Of a stretch of 35,670 nucleotides of DNA, positions 1 through 9,621 are shown piece by piece; the first letter of the stretch is position 1; every line of letters begins with the position of its first letter. Origin of the DNA: an uncultured Bacteroidota bacterium (lineage in GTDB: Bacteria; Bacteroidota; Bacteroidia; Chitinophagales; Chitinophagaceae); assembly GCA_903821465.1 (NCBI GenBank), contig CAIJLK010000075.1, positions 1-35,670 on the forward strand. The letters run 5' to 3'. The notes under the pieces were generated by a model that had not been told where the DNA came from, ran no database searches, and saw only the letters and a program-made list of their open reading frames with translations. The translations under genes were made by a program, and so were the position numbers.

Positions 1-27
1 AACCAATAAAATCAAGGCTTCTAGCCC

Positions 28-1488
28 GTGAAATGGACGATATTCTATTTTACTCGGTTAGCAGTGATATTATATAAAGAAAATTACCGACCACAGTTTC
101 ATTTTAGTCCCTCTAAAAATTGGATGAACGATCCGAATGGATTGGTGTACAAGAATGGAACGTATCATTTATTTTTTCAGCACAATCCATTTGGGAATGT
201 GTGGGGACATATGAGTTGGGGGCATGCAACAAGTAAGGACCTGGTTCATTGGAAAGAATTACCTGTTGCAATTGCAGAAGAAAAGGGAACCATGATCTTT
301 TCGGGTTCGGCGGTTTTGGATAAAAATAATACGGCAGGTTTTGCAAATAGCAAGACCGATCAAACCCTCGTTGCAATTTATACAGGCCATACTGATACCC
401 TGCAAACACAGCAGCTTGCTTTTAGTAATGACGATGGATTAACATGGAAAAAATATGCTGGCAATCCTGTCTTGAATTTGCATAAAAAAGATTTTAGAGA
501 CCCCAATGTTTTTTGGTACGAACCCAAGCAAGAATGGATCATGGCAGTTTCACAACCCAATGAACACCAGATTTCTTTTTATGCTTCTAATAATTTGAAA
601 CAATGGAATCATTTGAGCGATTTTGGTCCCAAGGGAGATACCAGCGGTGTATGGGAATGTCCAGATTTAATGCAAGTTCCGGTTGAGGGAGAGAAGGGAA
701 AATATAAATGGGTTTTATTTACTTCGCAGAATAGCACCATGCAATATTTTGTAGGAGAGTTTGATGGCACACAATTTTTAGAGGATCATCCAAGTACCAC
801 TATTCACAAACAGGATCATCGTACAGATTATTATGCGGCAGTTGCTTATCACAATACAATCGACAAACAACCCATCAGTATTGGTTGGGTAAATAATTGG
901 GAGTATGCGAATACGATTCCCACCAAGCCTTGGAAAAGTGCGATGTCTTTGCCGCGAAAATTGTCAGTGAAAAAGCAAGGAGATGATTGGGTGTTGGTGC
1001 AACAACCAGTTTCTAATGTAGAATCATTGCGGGCAGTTGTGCAGAAAACGAAAAATACGCGCGTAGAGAAATTGCAAGACCTGCCTTTCTTTGGAACTAG
1101 TTATGAGCTTTCTTTGAGCCTGCAACCTTTAGAAAAGGCAGTTGCTGGTATACGCGTTGCGGTAGGGGCTGATCGATATTTTGAAATTAGTTATGATGCC
1201 AAGAATGAGCAATTAAGAATTGATCGTTCGCATACAGTTAAGGGGTTCAATGCCAAATATGGAGCAATTGCAAAATCAAGCACTGGCATGAAACTGAAAA
1301 ATGGACAAATCGATTTGCGCATTTATGTTGATGCCAGTATTGTAGAAATATACAGTGCTGATGGAACAGTTGTTTTTACATCACAAATTTTCCCAGAAAA
1401 AACGGATACGGGTATTCAATTATTTAGTGAGGGAGGAACAGCATCCTTCAAGGATATTCAGTTTTGGCAAATGAAATCGATTCGTTAA
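28..1488 (+). CDS. GH32 fructan hydrolase (levanase/beta-fructosidase type)
   Basis: Hydrolyses beta-fructosyl linkages in fructans or sucrose, by family. All three GH32 signatures are visible: WMNDPNG with nucleophile Asp35, RDPNVF with Arg157-Asp158, and WECPDL with acid/base Glu210. An N-terminal five-bladed propeller (about 20-330) is followed by a C-terminal beta-sandwich module (about 350-486), the usual GH32 layout. The start is doubtful. The GTG at 28 is the longest choice, directly after an in-frame stop at 22-24; a second GTG at 64 would begin two residues before the conserved YKENYRPQFHFSP stretch and fits cytosolic relatives better. Neither start gives a signal peptide, although many Bacteroidota relatives are secreted. 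The left window edge hides the upstream context. Family call is firm; exact linkage specificity and cell location are not. Confidence 0.93.
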   Translation: MKWTIFYFTRLAVILYKENYRPQFHFSPSKNWMNDPNGLVYKNGTYHLFFQHNPFGNVWGHMSWGHATSKDLVHWKELPVAIAEEKGTMIFSGSAVLDKNNTAGFANSKTDQTLVAIYTGHTDTLQTQQLAFSNDDGLTWKKYAGNPVLNLHKKDFRDPNVFWYEPKQEWIMAVSQPNEHQISFYASNNLKQWNHLSDFGPKGDTSGVWECPDLMQVPVEGEKGKYKWVLFTSQNSTMQYFVGEFDGTQFLEDHPSTTIHKQDHRTDYYAAVAYHNTIDKQPISIGWVNNWEYANTIPTKPWKSAMSLPRKLSVKKQGDDWVLVQQPVSNVESLRAVVQKTKNTRVEKLQDLPFFGTSYELSLSLQPLEKAVAGIRVAVGADRYFEISYDAKNEQLRIDRSHTVKGFNAKYGAIAKSSTGMKLKNGQIDLRIYVDASIVEIYSADGTVVFTSQIFPEKTDTGIQLFSEGGTASFKDIQFWQMKSIR

Positions 1489-1523
1489 AGAATTGGGCAT
1501 GCTTTATGGTTTTATGGAAGTTG

Positions 1524-1531
1524 TATCTTTG
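1524..1531 (+). promoter_or_regulatory. -7 promoter element of kdnB
   Basis: TATCTTTG matches the Bacteroidota -7 consensus TAnnTTTG exactly and lies 29 bases before the kdnB ATG. No clear -33 TTG is seen at the standard spacing. Confidence 0.5.
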
Positions 1532-1560
1532 CCCTATCTATTAAGTTTAAACAGAATGCT

Positions 1561-2637
1561 ATGGCAAGTTTCCGGAATTTTAAAATGGTTAGTTATGTGG
1601 TGTATGGACGTGGTAGTTTTAATCAGTTAGATGAAATATTAGCACCACAACGTAAGGGTGAGGCCCCTATGATTTTTCTGGTAGATCATTTTTTTGAGGG
1701 AAAACCTTTAGCCAGCCGGGTACCATTAAGAGGGAAAGACAAGATTGTTTTTGTGGACGTTACCTATGAACCCAAAACCACACAGGTAGATAAATTAGCA
1801 CAAGACCTAAAAAATGAATTTGGAACAATTAGTGGTGTAATCGGAATTGGTGGCGGATCTGCAATGGATCTGGCGAAAGCTGTTTCATTAATGATAACAA
1901 ACCCTGGATCATCTGCTGATTATCAGGGATGGGACTTAGTAAAACAAGCTGGTGTTTATAAAGTTGGGATTCCAACCTTGAGTGGTACAGGGGCGGAAGT
2001 GAGTAGAACTACCGTTTTAACTGGACCAGTTAGAAAGTTGGGAATGAATTCTGATTTTACACCTTTCGATCAGATTGTGTTGGATCCTGAATTAACAAAA
2101 GATGCGCCGATCAATCAACGTTTCTATACTGGAATGGATTGTTATATTCACTGTATTGAAAGTTTAGAAGGAACTTTTTTAAATGAGTTTAGTAAGAGCT
2201 ACGGAGAAAAAGCCTTGCAATTGTGTCAGAAGATCTATGTAGAGAAAGATCATTGGGATGAAGAGAGTGATGATCAATTGATGATGGCTTCTTATGCAGG
2301 GGGAATGAGTATTGCTTATTCTCAAGTAGGTGTTGCACATGCAGTGAGTTATGGTCTGAGCTATTTATTGGGAACCAAGCATGGCATTGGAAACTGTATA
2401 GTAATGAATCATCTGGAAGAATTCTATCCTGCAGGAGTGAAAGAGTTCAAGTGGATGGTGGAGAAAAATAATATCGAGATTCCTGTAGGTATCTGTAAGG
2501 GTTTATCGGAAGAAGACTTTGACAAAATGATCAATGTATCCATGGGTATGAAACCCTTGTGGGAGAATGCGTTGGGCAAGGATTGGGAAAAGATCATGAC
2601 TCGCGAAAAACTACGCGAGCTCTACAACAAATTATAA
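1561..2637 (+). CDS. kdnB: 3-deoxy-alpha-D-manno-octulosonate (Kdo) 8-oxidase
   Basis: An iron-type alcohol dehydrogenase fold protein of 358 residues. I recognise it as a relative of Shewanella KdnB, which oxidises Kdo at C8 so that the aminotransferase KdnA can make 8-amino-3,8-dideoxy-Kdo for lipopolysaccharide. The GGGS nucleotide-binding loop lies near residue 97. The metal ligands of the family are all present: Asp193 and His197 in GMDCYIHCIESLEG, His260 in GVAHAVSYG and His274 in GTKHGIGN. The stretch FYTGMDCYIHC and the long FLNEFSK segment are typical of KdnB rather than of general alcohol dehydrogenases. No kdnA is in the window. The stop is 3 bases from the stop of the convergent hydrolase gene. 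It has its own promoter-like site. Confidence 0.88.
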   Translation: MASFRNFKMVSYVVYGRGSFNQLDEILAPQRKGEAPMIFLVDHFFEGKPLASRVPLRGKDKIVFVDVTYEPKTTQVDKLAQDLKNEFGTISGVIGIGGGSAMDLAKAVSLMITNPGSSADYQGWDLVKQAGVYKVGIPTLSGTGAEVSRTTVLTGPVRKLGMNSDFTPFDQIVLDPELTKDAPINQRFYTGMDCYIHCIESLEGTFLNEFSKSYGEKALQLCQKIYVEKDHWDEESDDQLMMASYAGGMSIAYSQVGVAHAVSYGLSYLLGTKHGIGNCIVMNHLEEFYPAGVKEFKWMVEKNNIEIPVGICKGLSEEDFDKMINVSMGMKPLWENALGKDWEKIMTREKLRELYNKL

Positions 2638-2640
2638 TGA

Positions 2641-3828
2641 TTAATCAAACATTGCTTTGAGAAATTCAGAGAAGTGTTGATTCTGTACATAAAACTGCAC
2701 GCCATGTTCCCTTTGTTTGAAGGGCGACTTACGCTGCAGTTTCTTGTTATTCAGACTATCGTTCTTGATGTATAAAGAAAAGTCAACCGGTACTACTTTA
2801 ATTTTTGGGTTGATTTCGTTGATAGCGATAATGGTTTTGTTCACTTCATTTTTTGCATTGGCGCCTAGTGCTGTTGATCCAAAATTAGATGCAAAAAAGC
2901 CACCTTTTGTGACAGCATAGTCAAAATGGTTATACCCGATCACAACTCTAGTAATGGTTGGAATTGTATTTTCGGGAATAGTATAATCAATATGATCGAA
3001 CACTTTAATACCGGGAATAGCAGGCGCCAACATAGCAATACGAATATCTTTTTGTTTAGGAGTAGGAATATTTTCTGCATGATATTCTTGCTCTAGTTCT
3101 TCCTGAAACTTCTTAGGCCATTTACCCGGATTAAATAATGCGTGTGTAGCAACACTTGCTCCAAGACTATGCGTGAGTAGGGTTAACCGAATATTTGGAT
3201 TTATCTTATTTAGAATATTCCGCAGCCCTAGTCCAACTTTAGCTGAATTACTTTGTGCATAGCCCCATATATTACTAAATAGGGGATTATCTCCAAGAGA
3301 GGTTAACCCGTCCCAATACACTTCAATAAATACGGGAGTATAATGTAAATATTTTTCAATATTTTTTCTAAGTGAATAATATGCTGCGTCGGGTATAGGA
3401 TCGTTGAAACCATGGATCAATACAATCAAGTCCTTGGAATTTTTTTCTTTGATTTTTTGTTCTATTTCCGAAATGATGTTTTTTCGAACGGCTTCTTGTA
3501 ATCGAAGAAACAGTCGAATGCTATCTACACCCGTGAGGTTAAATTGTTGCCGCATTGCTTCTCGAGAAATGCTATCGTATTTGGTAAGTGCTGTTTCAAG
3601 GGTAGCATATTCTGGATTCCTATATCTAGAAAGAGATTTTTTATGAAGGTGTTCTAAATAAAAATAATGCGGATTGATGCGCACATCAGGTGGATATAAT
3701 TTTCCCTCACGGTCAAAATATAATTTTACCACGCCAGCCTCTTCTTTCCGAGGAACCATTAGCACTTGACGTGTTTTTACAGCACAAGAACCAAGAAAGA
3801 CAAGGAAAAGAATAGGTATGAGGCGCAT
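2641..3828 (-). CDS. Lipoprotein alpha/beta hydrolase (DUF900-like)
   Basis: The N-terminus MRLIPILFLVFLGSC is a lipoprotein signal with lipobox Cys15, so the protein is probably anchored to a membrane facing the periplasm. A charged helical region (about 50-130) precedes an alpha/beta hydrolase core: the oxyanion strand IVLIHGF near residue 137 and the nucleophile elbow THSLG with Ser221. A late EHG near residue 373 could supply the catalytic His. The nearest family I can suggest is DUF900-type hydrolases of unknown substrate. It starts divergently from the asparaginase gene, with a shared 66-base region between them. Confidence 0.75.
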   Translation of the reverse strand: MRLIPILFLVFLGSCAVKTRQVLMVPRKEEAGVVKLYFDREGKLYPPDVRINPHYFYLEHLHKKSLSRYRNPEYATLETALTKYDSISREAMRQQFNLTGVDSIRLFLRLQEAVRKNIISEIEQKIKEKNSKDLIVLIHGFNDPIPDAAYYSLRKNIEKYLHYTPVFIEVYWDGLTSLGDNPLFSNIWGYAQSNSAKVGLGLRNILNKINPNIRLTLLTHSLGASVATHALFNPGKWPKKFQEELEQEYHAENIPTPKQKDIRIAMLAPAIPGIKVFDHIDYTIPENTIPTITRVVIGYNHFDYAVTKGGFFASNFGSTALGANAKNEVNKTIIAINEINPKIKVVPVDFSLYIKNDSLNNKKLQRKSPFKQREHGVQFYVQNQHFSEFLKAMFD

Positions 3829-3872
3829 AAGCGTATAAAAAATGAGAAATAAATATAACTATTTTATTTTCT

Positions 3873-3880
3873 TAATTTTG
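3873..3880 (+). promoter_or_regulatory. -7 promoter element of asparaginase gene
   Basis: TAATTTTG is an exact TAnnTTTG match, 14 bases before the ATG at 3895, so the transcript would have a leader of only a few bases. Confidence 0.45.
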
Positions 3881-3894
3881 ATACAAACCATTTT

Positions 3895-4389
3895 ATGGCA
3901 ATACGTATTTTCATCACCGGCGGAACTTTTGATAAGGAATACAATGAACTGAATGGACAATTGTATTTCAAAGACACCCATATACAAGAACTGCTTAAAC
4001 TGGGGAGGTGCAGAGTAGATGTAGACATCAGAACATTGATGATGGTAGATAGTCTTGAAATGACTGAAGATGATCGGCAATTAATAGCACGTCAGTGTCA
4101 GAATTCCGAAGAAGACAAGATCATTATTACACACGGTACCGATACTATGGCAGAAACCGCGGTAGTATTAGCCAAAGAAACGAAGGATAAGACAATCGTT
4201 TTAACTGGTGCAATGATCCCCTATAAATTTGGAAGCTCCGATGGATTGTTTAATCTGGGTAGTGCATTGGCTTTTGTACAAGCTTTACCTAAGGGTGTAT
4301 ATGTGGCGATGAACGGCCGCTATTTTACGTGGGACAATGTTCGCAAGAACAAACAGTCGGGTGGATTTGAAGAAGTGAATAAGCCATAA
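3895..4389 (+). CDS. Single-domain asparaginase-like protein
   Basis: Corresponds to the N-terminal catalytic domain of type I/II L-asparaginases (PF00710 type). The first catalytic motif is TGGTFDK with Thr11; the second is HGTDTM with Thr82-Asp83. The LTGAMIP...SDGLFNLGSA segment of the same fold follows. At 164 residues it is about half the usual 330-350, with no C-terminal domain. The downstream sequence runs into the convergent kinase gene, so this is the whole protein and not a visible frameshift. Stand-alone proteins of this size occur in other bacteria; whether they hydrolyse asparagine is not established as far as I know. The Lys of the full-length active site was not confidently located. 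Confidence 0.8.
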   Translation: MAIRIFITGGTFDKEYNELNGQLYFKDTHIQELLKLGRCRVDVDIRTLMMVDSLEMTEDDRQLIARQCQNSEEDKIIITHGTDTMAETAVVLAKETKDKTIVLTGAMIPYKFGSSDGLFNLGSALAFVQALPKGVYVAMNGRYFTWDNVRKNKQSGGFEEVNKP

Positions 4390-4391
4390 CA

Positions 4392-6797
4392 CTATTCCAA
4401 ATCTGGTGATCGATATATGTTTGTATAGTGCAACACTTTCTTGAACAATTCTTCTGGAAGGAATGGTTTTACAACAATATCATTCATACCAACTGTTTCA
4501 ATTCGCAGTTCAATTTCTTTAGGGAGACTTGCTGTCAGCGCTATGATTGGAATATCGATTTTTTTATTTCTTAAAATTTTAGTTGCAGTATAGCCATCCA
4601 TAACAGGCATATGCATATCCATGAGAATAAGTTTATGTTTTTGGACGTCGAGCAGATTTAATCCTTCCTGTCCGTTTCTTGCAACTTCAACTGTAGCGCC
4701 CCATCTTTCCAAAAAACTAACTGCAACAAGTATATTTACTTCGTTGTCTTCAACTAATAAAATATCTATGTTTTTTAGTGGTAGGTCTTCTTCAGAAGGT
4801 ATTTGATTATATAGTTTGGAGGGATTAGGTTTTAGTTTACTTAATGGAAAAGTTTGAGTAAAAGAAAATGTAGAACCTTTTCCTGGTTCACTATCCAGTA
4901 TGAGTTTTACGCCTTGAAGGTCCAATAGTTTTTTGCAAATCGCCAGACCCAAACCAGTTCCACCAAAACTTCTTGAAGTAGATGAATCAGCTTGCGTGAA
5001 CCTATCGAATATATGAAGTTGTTTATCTTTATCAATCCCAATTCCAGTATCCTGAATAATAAACTGAACACTTACTTTTTCATTGTTTATTTCAACAGCA
5101 TTCATTGAAAAAATTACCTTTCCTTTTTTTGTAAACTTAATCGCATTGTTTAACAGATTACTAATAACTTGGATTACCCTAGTTGGGTCACCTTGAACTG
5201 CCAGATCAATAGAAGGGTCATAATTAAAAATCAATTCGTTTTTATTCTCGCTTGCATAGATCTTGAATCCAGAAATTATATTCTTAGCAATTTCATTCAG
5301 ATTCATTTCAATTAATTCAAAATTTACTTTTCCGGCATCAATTTTATTATAGTCTAGAATATTATTAACAATAGCTAAAAGGTTGTTTGCAGAAAATACC
5401 ATTACGTTTAGATATTCTTCTTGATCTTTTCTAGGGTTATCACGCAGTAATAAATTAGAAAGGCCGATCACAGAATTAAGTGGTGTTCTAATCTCGTGCG
5501 ACATGGTTGAAAGGAATTCGCTTTTTGCCAACAAACCTTGTTCAGCCTCGTTTTTTGCCTTTTTTAAGGTATAGGCAAATCGGAAGGAAAGAATTAAAGA
5601 TTGTAGGAAGAAGAATGCAACAAATCCTAAAAAGACTAATCCTTTCTGTGGACTAACTAAACCAAAATATTCTAGATCAATAATAATATTAATAATAAGT
5701 CCAACTGTGGTGCTCCAAATGGCATATTGCGCGCCCAATCTATTGCTTCTTGCGGCTTTGATATATACAAAAAATACATAAAGGAAAAAAACAAGCATGG
5801 CAATTAGAAAGTAATTAATCAATGACGTGAAATAAACAGAAGGAAGCGCGATAGTTATAATAGTAAAACCAATGCAGATCACCATCATCAGCTTCATCAT
5901 TCTTTTATTAAAATCCTCAGGGTATAAATACCAAGTGTATAAAGTGAAGAAGCAGGCAACTGCATAAAGGCTAATGTATTCGAGATGCAGTGTTAGCCAA
6001 AAAGGTAATGAAGGCAAAATATTATGTAATTCATATCCGCCGGAACCAATTACCCGATAGCTATAAGAAATACAAAACAGCGAGAAGAATAAAATTACTT
6101 TGTCGTGTTTTCCAAACAGGAAAAGACCAAAAAAGAAAAGTCCACCCATGAATAAGCAACCAGTTAAAATAAGATCATATGCTTTTTCTTTTTCATCCTG
6201 ACTAAACATCTTGTACCGATTACCAATGCTGATTGCTCTATAGGGTCCCCCTTTTGCATGCCAATAGTTTGCTATTTGTAAAACCAAAACGATACTGTCT
6301 TTGTCGGTTTCAAGCTGAAGTGTTTTCGTAATCCAATTGGCTTTAGATCTTGATTTACTGGTATCGGGAATTCCGTTTGCTGAAAACAACGCTCCATTTA
6401 TAAATAATCTATAACTAGAATAAGTATCTGGCACAGTTAGTGCAATTCCTTTTTTGTTTTTAGGAAGCAATACTTTCAAGTAATAAGTGGCATACCCAAT
6501 CGAGGGTAGTTGAACGCCGTTCAATTTTGTATTATTCCATAGTGTTGGAAATTCTACGAAGTTGCTATTTGCATTAATGCTATCGGGAATGATTAATTCA
6601 TGCCAAAAGAAAGCCCAGCTACCTTCTAATTTTATAACACTATTTGAAAAATCTACTTCACGTAAATCTATTAGGGCCTGCTTAGCAACTGGAACGTTTT
6701 GAGCACTACTATTTAATGTGGGAGCAGTAATAAATAAAAAAAACAGCAGCGCTATTGATATTAACTTGGGTTTATGTTTATCGTTTACAAAAAGCAT
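4392..6797 (-). CDS. 7TMR-DISM hybrid sensor histidine kinase with receiver domain
   Basis: A membrane hybrid kinase of 801 residues. The order is: signal peptide (about 1-35, ending in SAQ), a periplasmic beta-rich 7TMR-DISM extracellular domain (about 40-190), seven membrane helices (about 205-405), HisKA with [14 protein letters not shown] and phospho-acceptor His434, HATPase with N box [11 protein letters not shown]1 DTGIGID, F box FDRF and G2 GGTGLGLA, then a receiver with acceptor Asp727 in MDMHMP and KPF Lys near the end. All catalytic residues appear intact. The ATG at 6797 is preferred because a longer TTG reading at 6833 only adds 12 residues before the signal peptide. No output regulator is adjacent. 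The ligand is unknown; known DISM domains are thought to bind carbohydrates or other small molecules. Confidence 0.9.
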   Translation of the reverse strand: MLFVNDKHKPKLISIALLFFLFITAPTLNSSAQNVPVAKQALIDLREVDFSNSVIKLEGSWAFFWHELIIPDSINANSNFVEFPTLWNNTKLNGVQLPSIGYATYYLKVLLPKNKKGIALTVPDTYSSYRLFINGALFSANGIPDTSKSRSKANWITKTLQLETDKDSIVLVLQIANYWHAKGGPYRAISIGNRYKMFSQDEKEKAYDLILTGCLFMGGLFFFGLFLFGKHDKVILFFSLFCISYSYRVIGSGGYELHNILPSLPFWLTLHLEYISLYAVACFFTLYTWYLYPEDFNKRMMKLMMVICIGFTIITIALPSVYFTSLINYFLIAMLVFFLYVFFVYIKAARSNRLGAQYAIWSTTVGLIINIIIDLEYFGLVSPQKGLVFLGFVAFFFLQSLILSFRFAYTLKKAKNEAEQGLLAKSEFLSTMSHEIRTPLNSVIGLSNLLLRDNPRKDQEEYLNVMVFSANNLLAIVNNILDYNKIDAGKVNFELIEMNLNEIAKNIISGFKIYASENKNELIFNYDPSIDLAVQGDPTRVIQVISNLLNNAIKFTKKGKVIFSMNAVEINNEKVSVQFIIQDTGIGIDKDKQLHIFDRFTQADSSTSRSFGGTGLGLAICKKLLDLQGVKLILDSEPGKGSTFSFTQTFPLSKLKPNPSKLYNQIPSEEDLPLKNIDILLVEDNEVNILVAVSFLERWGATVEVARNGQEGLNLLDVQKHKLILMDMHMPVMDGYTATKILRNKKIDIPIIALTASLPKEIELRIETVGMNDIVVKPFLPEELFKKVLHYTNIYRSPDLE

Positions 6798-6900
6798 GGC
6801 TGGGATGATTATATAATCAGTCGGATAAACCAAGTTGTGGAGGTTCTCTAAAAATAAAGAACTTTAGCAAAAAAATCGTCATATATATAATAATATAGTT

Positions 6901-6940
6901 AAAAAATAAAACAAAAAAGCCACCCCCAGATGGGGATGGC
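6901..6940 (-). terminator. Rho-independent terminator of the OmpA-lipoprotein gene
   Basis: On the minus strand, 26 bases after the stop of the OmpA gene, GCCATCCCC and GGGGTGGC (6919-6940) form a GC-rich stem with one bulged base, followed by a T-rich tract (6901-6918). This is a classic intrinsic terminator separating the OmpA gene from the kinase gene downstream. Confidence 0.85.
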
Positions 6941-6965
6941 CGTAGAATTTGGGTTAGTTGATGTA

Positions 6966-7853
6966 TTACTTCTTAGTTTCTAACAATTTGAAGAACTGAT
7001 CCAACTGAGGAAGGATAACAATTCTAGTTCTGCGGTTAGCGGCACGTCCTTCAACAGTAGCATTATCAGCCAAAGGAAGGTATTGTCCCCGACCAGCAGC
7101 TGTCATACGTTTTGGATCTAATCCATAAGTAGTCTGTAGGATTCGTACCACGGTAGTTGCACGTTTAACACTAAGATCCCAGTTATCAGAAATAACATTA
7201 CTCTTAATAGCTATAGAATCGGTATGACCTTCCACTAGGAATTCGATTTCAGGTTGTGCGTTTAACACTTTAGCAACTTTACCTAACACTTCTTTTGCCC
7301 TATCTGTTACATCGTAGCTACCACTTTTAAATAAAAGTTTGTCAGAAATGTCAACATAAACTACACCCTTATCAACTTTGATATTGATGTCTTTATCGTC
7401 TAAGTTGCCAATAGCGCCTTTCAGATTCATAACAAGTGCCATATTCAAAGAATCTTTACGAGCAATTGAACCCTGAAGGTCTTTGATATAGATATCTTTA
7501 GAACCAATATTTTCCAATGATTTTTTAATACTTTCTGCTTGAGAACCGGTAACAACAGAAAGATCTTTCAGCTGATTCAAAACCGAATTATTGTTTTGTT
7601 TCAGGTAATCAATCTGACCTTTTAAATCAGCATTAGCAGATTCTAAGGCAGATTTTTTTGTATTCAAGTCAGTAACCTGGTTATTACATTTATTTTGGTC
7701 GTCTTGAAGTGTGCGGTATTTTCCTTGTAATTCAAGATAGGCGCCATTTAATTCACCGTATTTAGCTTGCTCTTGCTTCATTTGTTTCTGGCTAACGCAT
7801 GAGAACAGCATTACTGCACTCAAGCTAAGCCCAACATAAATTCTAAATTTCAT
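6966..7853 (-). CDS. OmpA-family lipoprotein with coiled coil
   Basis: Probable outer-membrane lipoprotein that grips peptidoglycan. The signal peptide ends at lipobox LFSC (Cys19). Residues about 25-130 are rich in Gln, Lys, Leu and Asn in heptad-like order (coiled coil). The OmpA C-terminal domain spans about 165-285, with LLFKSGSYDVT, EGHTDSIAI, NWDLSVKRA and GRG...RAANRRTRI, the usual peptidoglycan-binding positions (Asp and Arg in the NxxLSxxRA region). There is no beta-barrel domain. It resembles the monocistronic OmpA/MotB-type lipoproteins found throughout Bacteroidota. It ends at a strong terminator. The 99 bases upstream hold a 6-bp inverted repeat (7923-7937) but no exact -7 element. 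Confidence 0.9.
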   Translation of the reverse strand: MKFRIYVGLSLSAVMLFSCVSQKQMKQEQAKYGELNGAYLELQGKYRTLQDDQNKCNNQVTDLNTKKSALESANADLKGQIDYLKQNNNSVLNQLKDLSVVTGSQAESIKKSLENIGSKDIYIKDLQGSIARKDSLNMALVMNLKGAIGNLDDKDINIKVDKGVVYVDISDKLLFKSGSYDVTDRAKEVLGKVAKVLNAQPEIEFLVEGHTDSIAIKSNVISDNWDLSVKRATTVVRILQTTYGLDPKRMTAAGRGQYLPLADNATVEGRAANRRTRIVILPQLDQFFKLLETKK

Positions 7854-7952
7854 ATCTGTTTGTTTTAAATCAGTTGATATGAATCAAAACGAATTGATGG
7901 ACTTAAAATTGTGTAAGGTTCGCGATTTCACAAATCGTTATAGGGAATGATT

Positions 7953-9608
7953 TCAGTCAGAAAAGATGACAAGCTCTGGGGAATTGCTCCAGTTAATATA
8001 ATTGGACTGGTATCTTTCGTCGATCGTCTTTCTTTTTATTTTCAAAGTTGGGGTAAGTATAGCATTTTCAATGGTCCATTCTTCGGCAATCAGAACGAGC
8101 TTGGCAATCCTTTCGTGGTGTTCTAATTCAGCGTTGACGGACTTTAGGAAGGCTGATAAATCGTTTGAGATTTGTATTTTATCTAGGTTTCTTGCACTTT
8201 CTGAAAGGATGCAAATCGCTAGGGCGTGAGGCATAGCATGTCCTACCACGCATGCCTGATCAATATAGCTGTTGGTGAGTAGTTGGCTTTCGATAGGTGC
8301 GGGACTGATGTATTTTCCCTTACTTGTCTTGAACTGATCTTTGATCCTACCAGTAATAGTTAGGAATCCTTCGGAATCGATAGATCCCTGATCTCCTGTT
8401 TTAAGATATCCATCTTCAAAACAAGCGGCAGAAAGTTCGGGTTCTTTATAATATCCCAACATCGAGGCCGCACTTTTAATTTGTATTTCTTGGTCGCCCG
8501 CTATGCGAACAGAGACTTCCGGGTAAGGTGTTCCAACAGTACCGAAGCTTGTAGCGTTTTTTCTGTTGGCATGAGAAAGTGCTAGATTTTCTGTCATTCC
8601 GTAAGCTTCCAGAATGGTAATGCCCAATTTGGAATACCATTCCAATAAAGCTTTATTGATAGGAGAAGCCCCCGTAAAAATGAAATGAGCTTTAGAGAGA
8701 CCTAATTTCTTGCGAATTATTTTTTTAAAGATGGTGGATACGAGGGGAATTGATAAGATGCGATTCAGTTTTTTTTGCGGCATTTTTTTCAGCATCTCTT
8801 CTTGCATCTTTTCCCAAATGCGTGGGACGGCTAGAAACATAGTGGGTTGAGTATCCCTTAAATTCGTAGAGAATCGCTCCATTGATTCAATAAAATACAT
8901 GGAGCTTCCGGTGAAAAGGGTTCCACATTCTACCAACATTTTTTCTGCAACATGACATAGTGGAAGATAGGAAAAGAAGATCTCGGTTTGTATGGTTGGA
9001 TTGGCTTTTAGAAAAGCGGCAACAGCAAAATTCATGGCACGATAAGTATGCATAACACCTTTTGGCTGGCCAGTAGTGCCAGAGGTATAGATAATGCAAG
9101 CCAATGCATCTACATCGATTTGAGGCTTACCAATTATTGGCTCCTGCTCCTTTGTAATATCGGTCCAAGTTTTACAGAGTGCAATAGGATAAAACGGGAA
9201 GCATATTTGAATCATGTGATTTGGAACTGCGTTGCGCATTTTTTCTGGATCATCGAGTTTCCCCAGAAAAATTAATTTAGAATCACTATGTAAGAGAATT
9301 TCGTTTAGTTGATTAGGACTGATATTAGGATACAGGGGAACAGATACGCAGCCTGCCATCATGATGGCCATATCTGCCATTACCCAGTATGCGCAGTTTT
9401 TACTAAGGATGGCAATTTTATCGCCCTTTTGTAATCCCATTGAATGAATAGCGCTGACCATCTTTCTGATTTCCTCACCAGCAGATTGCCAACTAAAATT
9501 CTGATAAACCAGATTCACAGGTTCAGATAAAAACAAGTCATTCGGTTTGCTTTGTTCAAATCGGCAGAAGCTATCAATGATGGATGGGGGGTTATGGGAT
9601 GCTGTCAT
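7953..9608 (-). CDS. Long-chain acyl-CoA synthetase (AMP-forming)
   Basis: An ANL-superfamily enzyme that activates fatty acids through an acyl-AMP to acyl-CoA. The ATP-binding P-loop YTSGTTGQPKG begins at Tyr174 with Lys183. The GMTEN adenine motif lies near residue 325, TGD near 405 and GRIKDQFKTSKGKYI soon after, which is the FadD15-like eukaryotic-type long-chain form. At 551 residues it is near the family length. The start was set to the ATG at 9608; a longer reading to 9719 would overlap the acyltransferase gene by almost 100 bases and adds non-conserved residues. The gap to the upstream acyltransferase gene is 13 bases, so the two are probably one transcript. Confidence 0.88.
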   Translation of the reverse strand: MTASHNPPSIIDSFCRFEQSKPNDLFLSEPVNLVYQNFSWQSAGEEIRKMVSAIHSMGLQKGDKIAILSKNCAYWVMADMAIMMAGCVSVPLYPNISPNQLNEILLHSDSKLIFLGKLDDPEKMRNAVPNHMIQICFPFYPIALCKTWTDITKEQEPIIGKPQIDVDALACIIYTSGTTGQPKGVMHTYRAMNFAVAAFLKANPTIQTEIFFSYLPLCHVAEKMLVECGTLFTGSSMYFIESMERFSTNLRDTQPTMFLAVPRIWEKMQEEMLKKMPQKKLNRILSIPLVSTIFKKIIRKKLGLSKAHFIFTGASPINKALLEWYSKLGITILEAYGMTENLALSHANRKNATSFGTVGTPYPEVSVRIAGDQEIQIKSAASMLGYYKEPELSAACFEDGYLKTGDQGSIDSEGFLTITGRIKDQFKTSKGKYISPAPIESQLLTNSYIDQACVVGHAMPHALAICILSESARNLDKIQISNDLSAFLKSVNAELEHHERIAKLVLIAEEWTIENAILTPTLKIKRKTIDERYQSNYINWSNSPELVIFSD

Positions 9609-9621
9609 ACAGTTGAAGGGT

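Noticed and set aside
3-77. Open frame from the left edge ending in SVSSDII and a stop at 75-77
   Set aside because: Only 24 codons are visible with no recognisable motif, so it is not listed as a partial gene. It is discussed as a point about the GH32 start.
6798-6833. TTG start extending the hybrid kinase by 12 residues
   Set aside because: It puts extra residues before a normal signal peptide; the ATG at 6797 is simpler.
7923-7937. Inverted repeat CGATTT-CAC-AAATCG between the acyl-CoA synthetase and OmpA genes
   Set aside because: The stem is only 6 bp with no T tract in either direction, so it was not called a terminator or operator.
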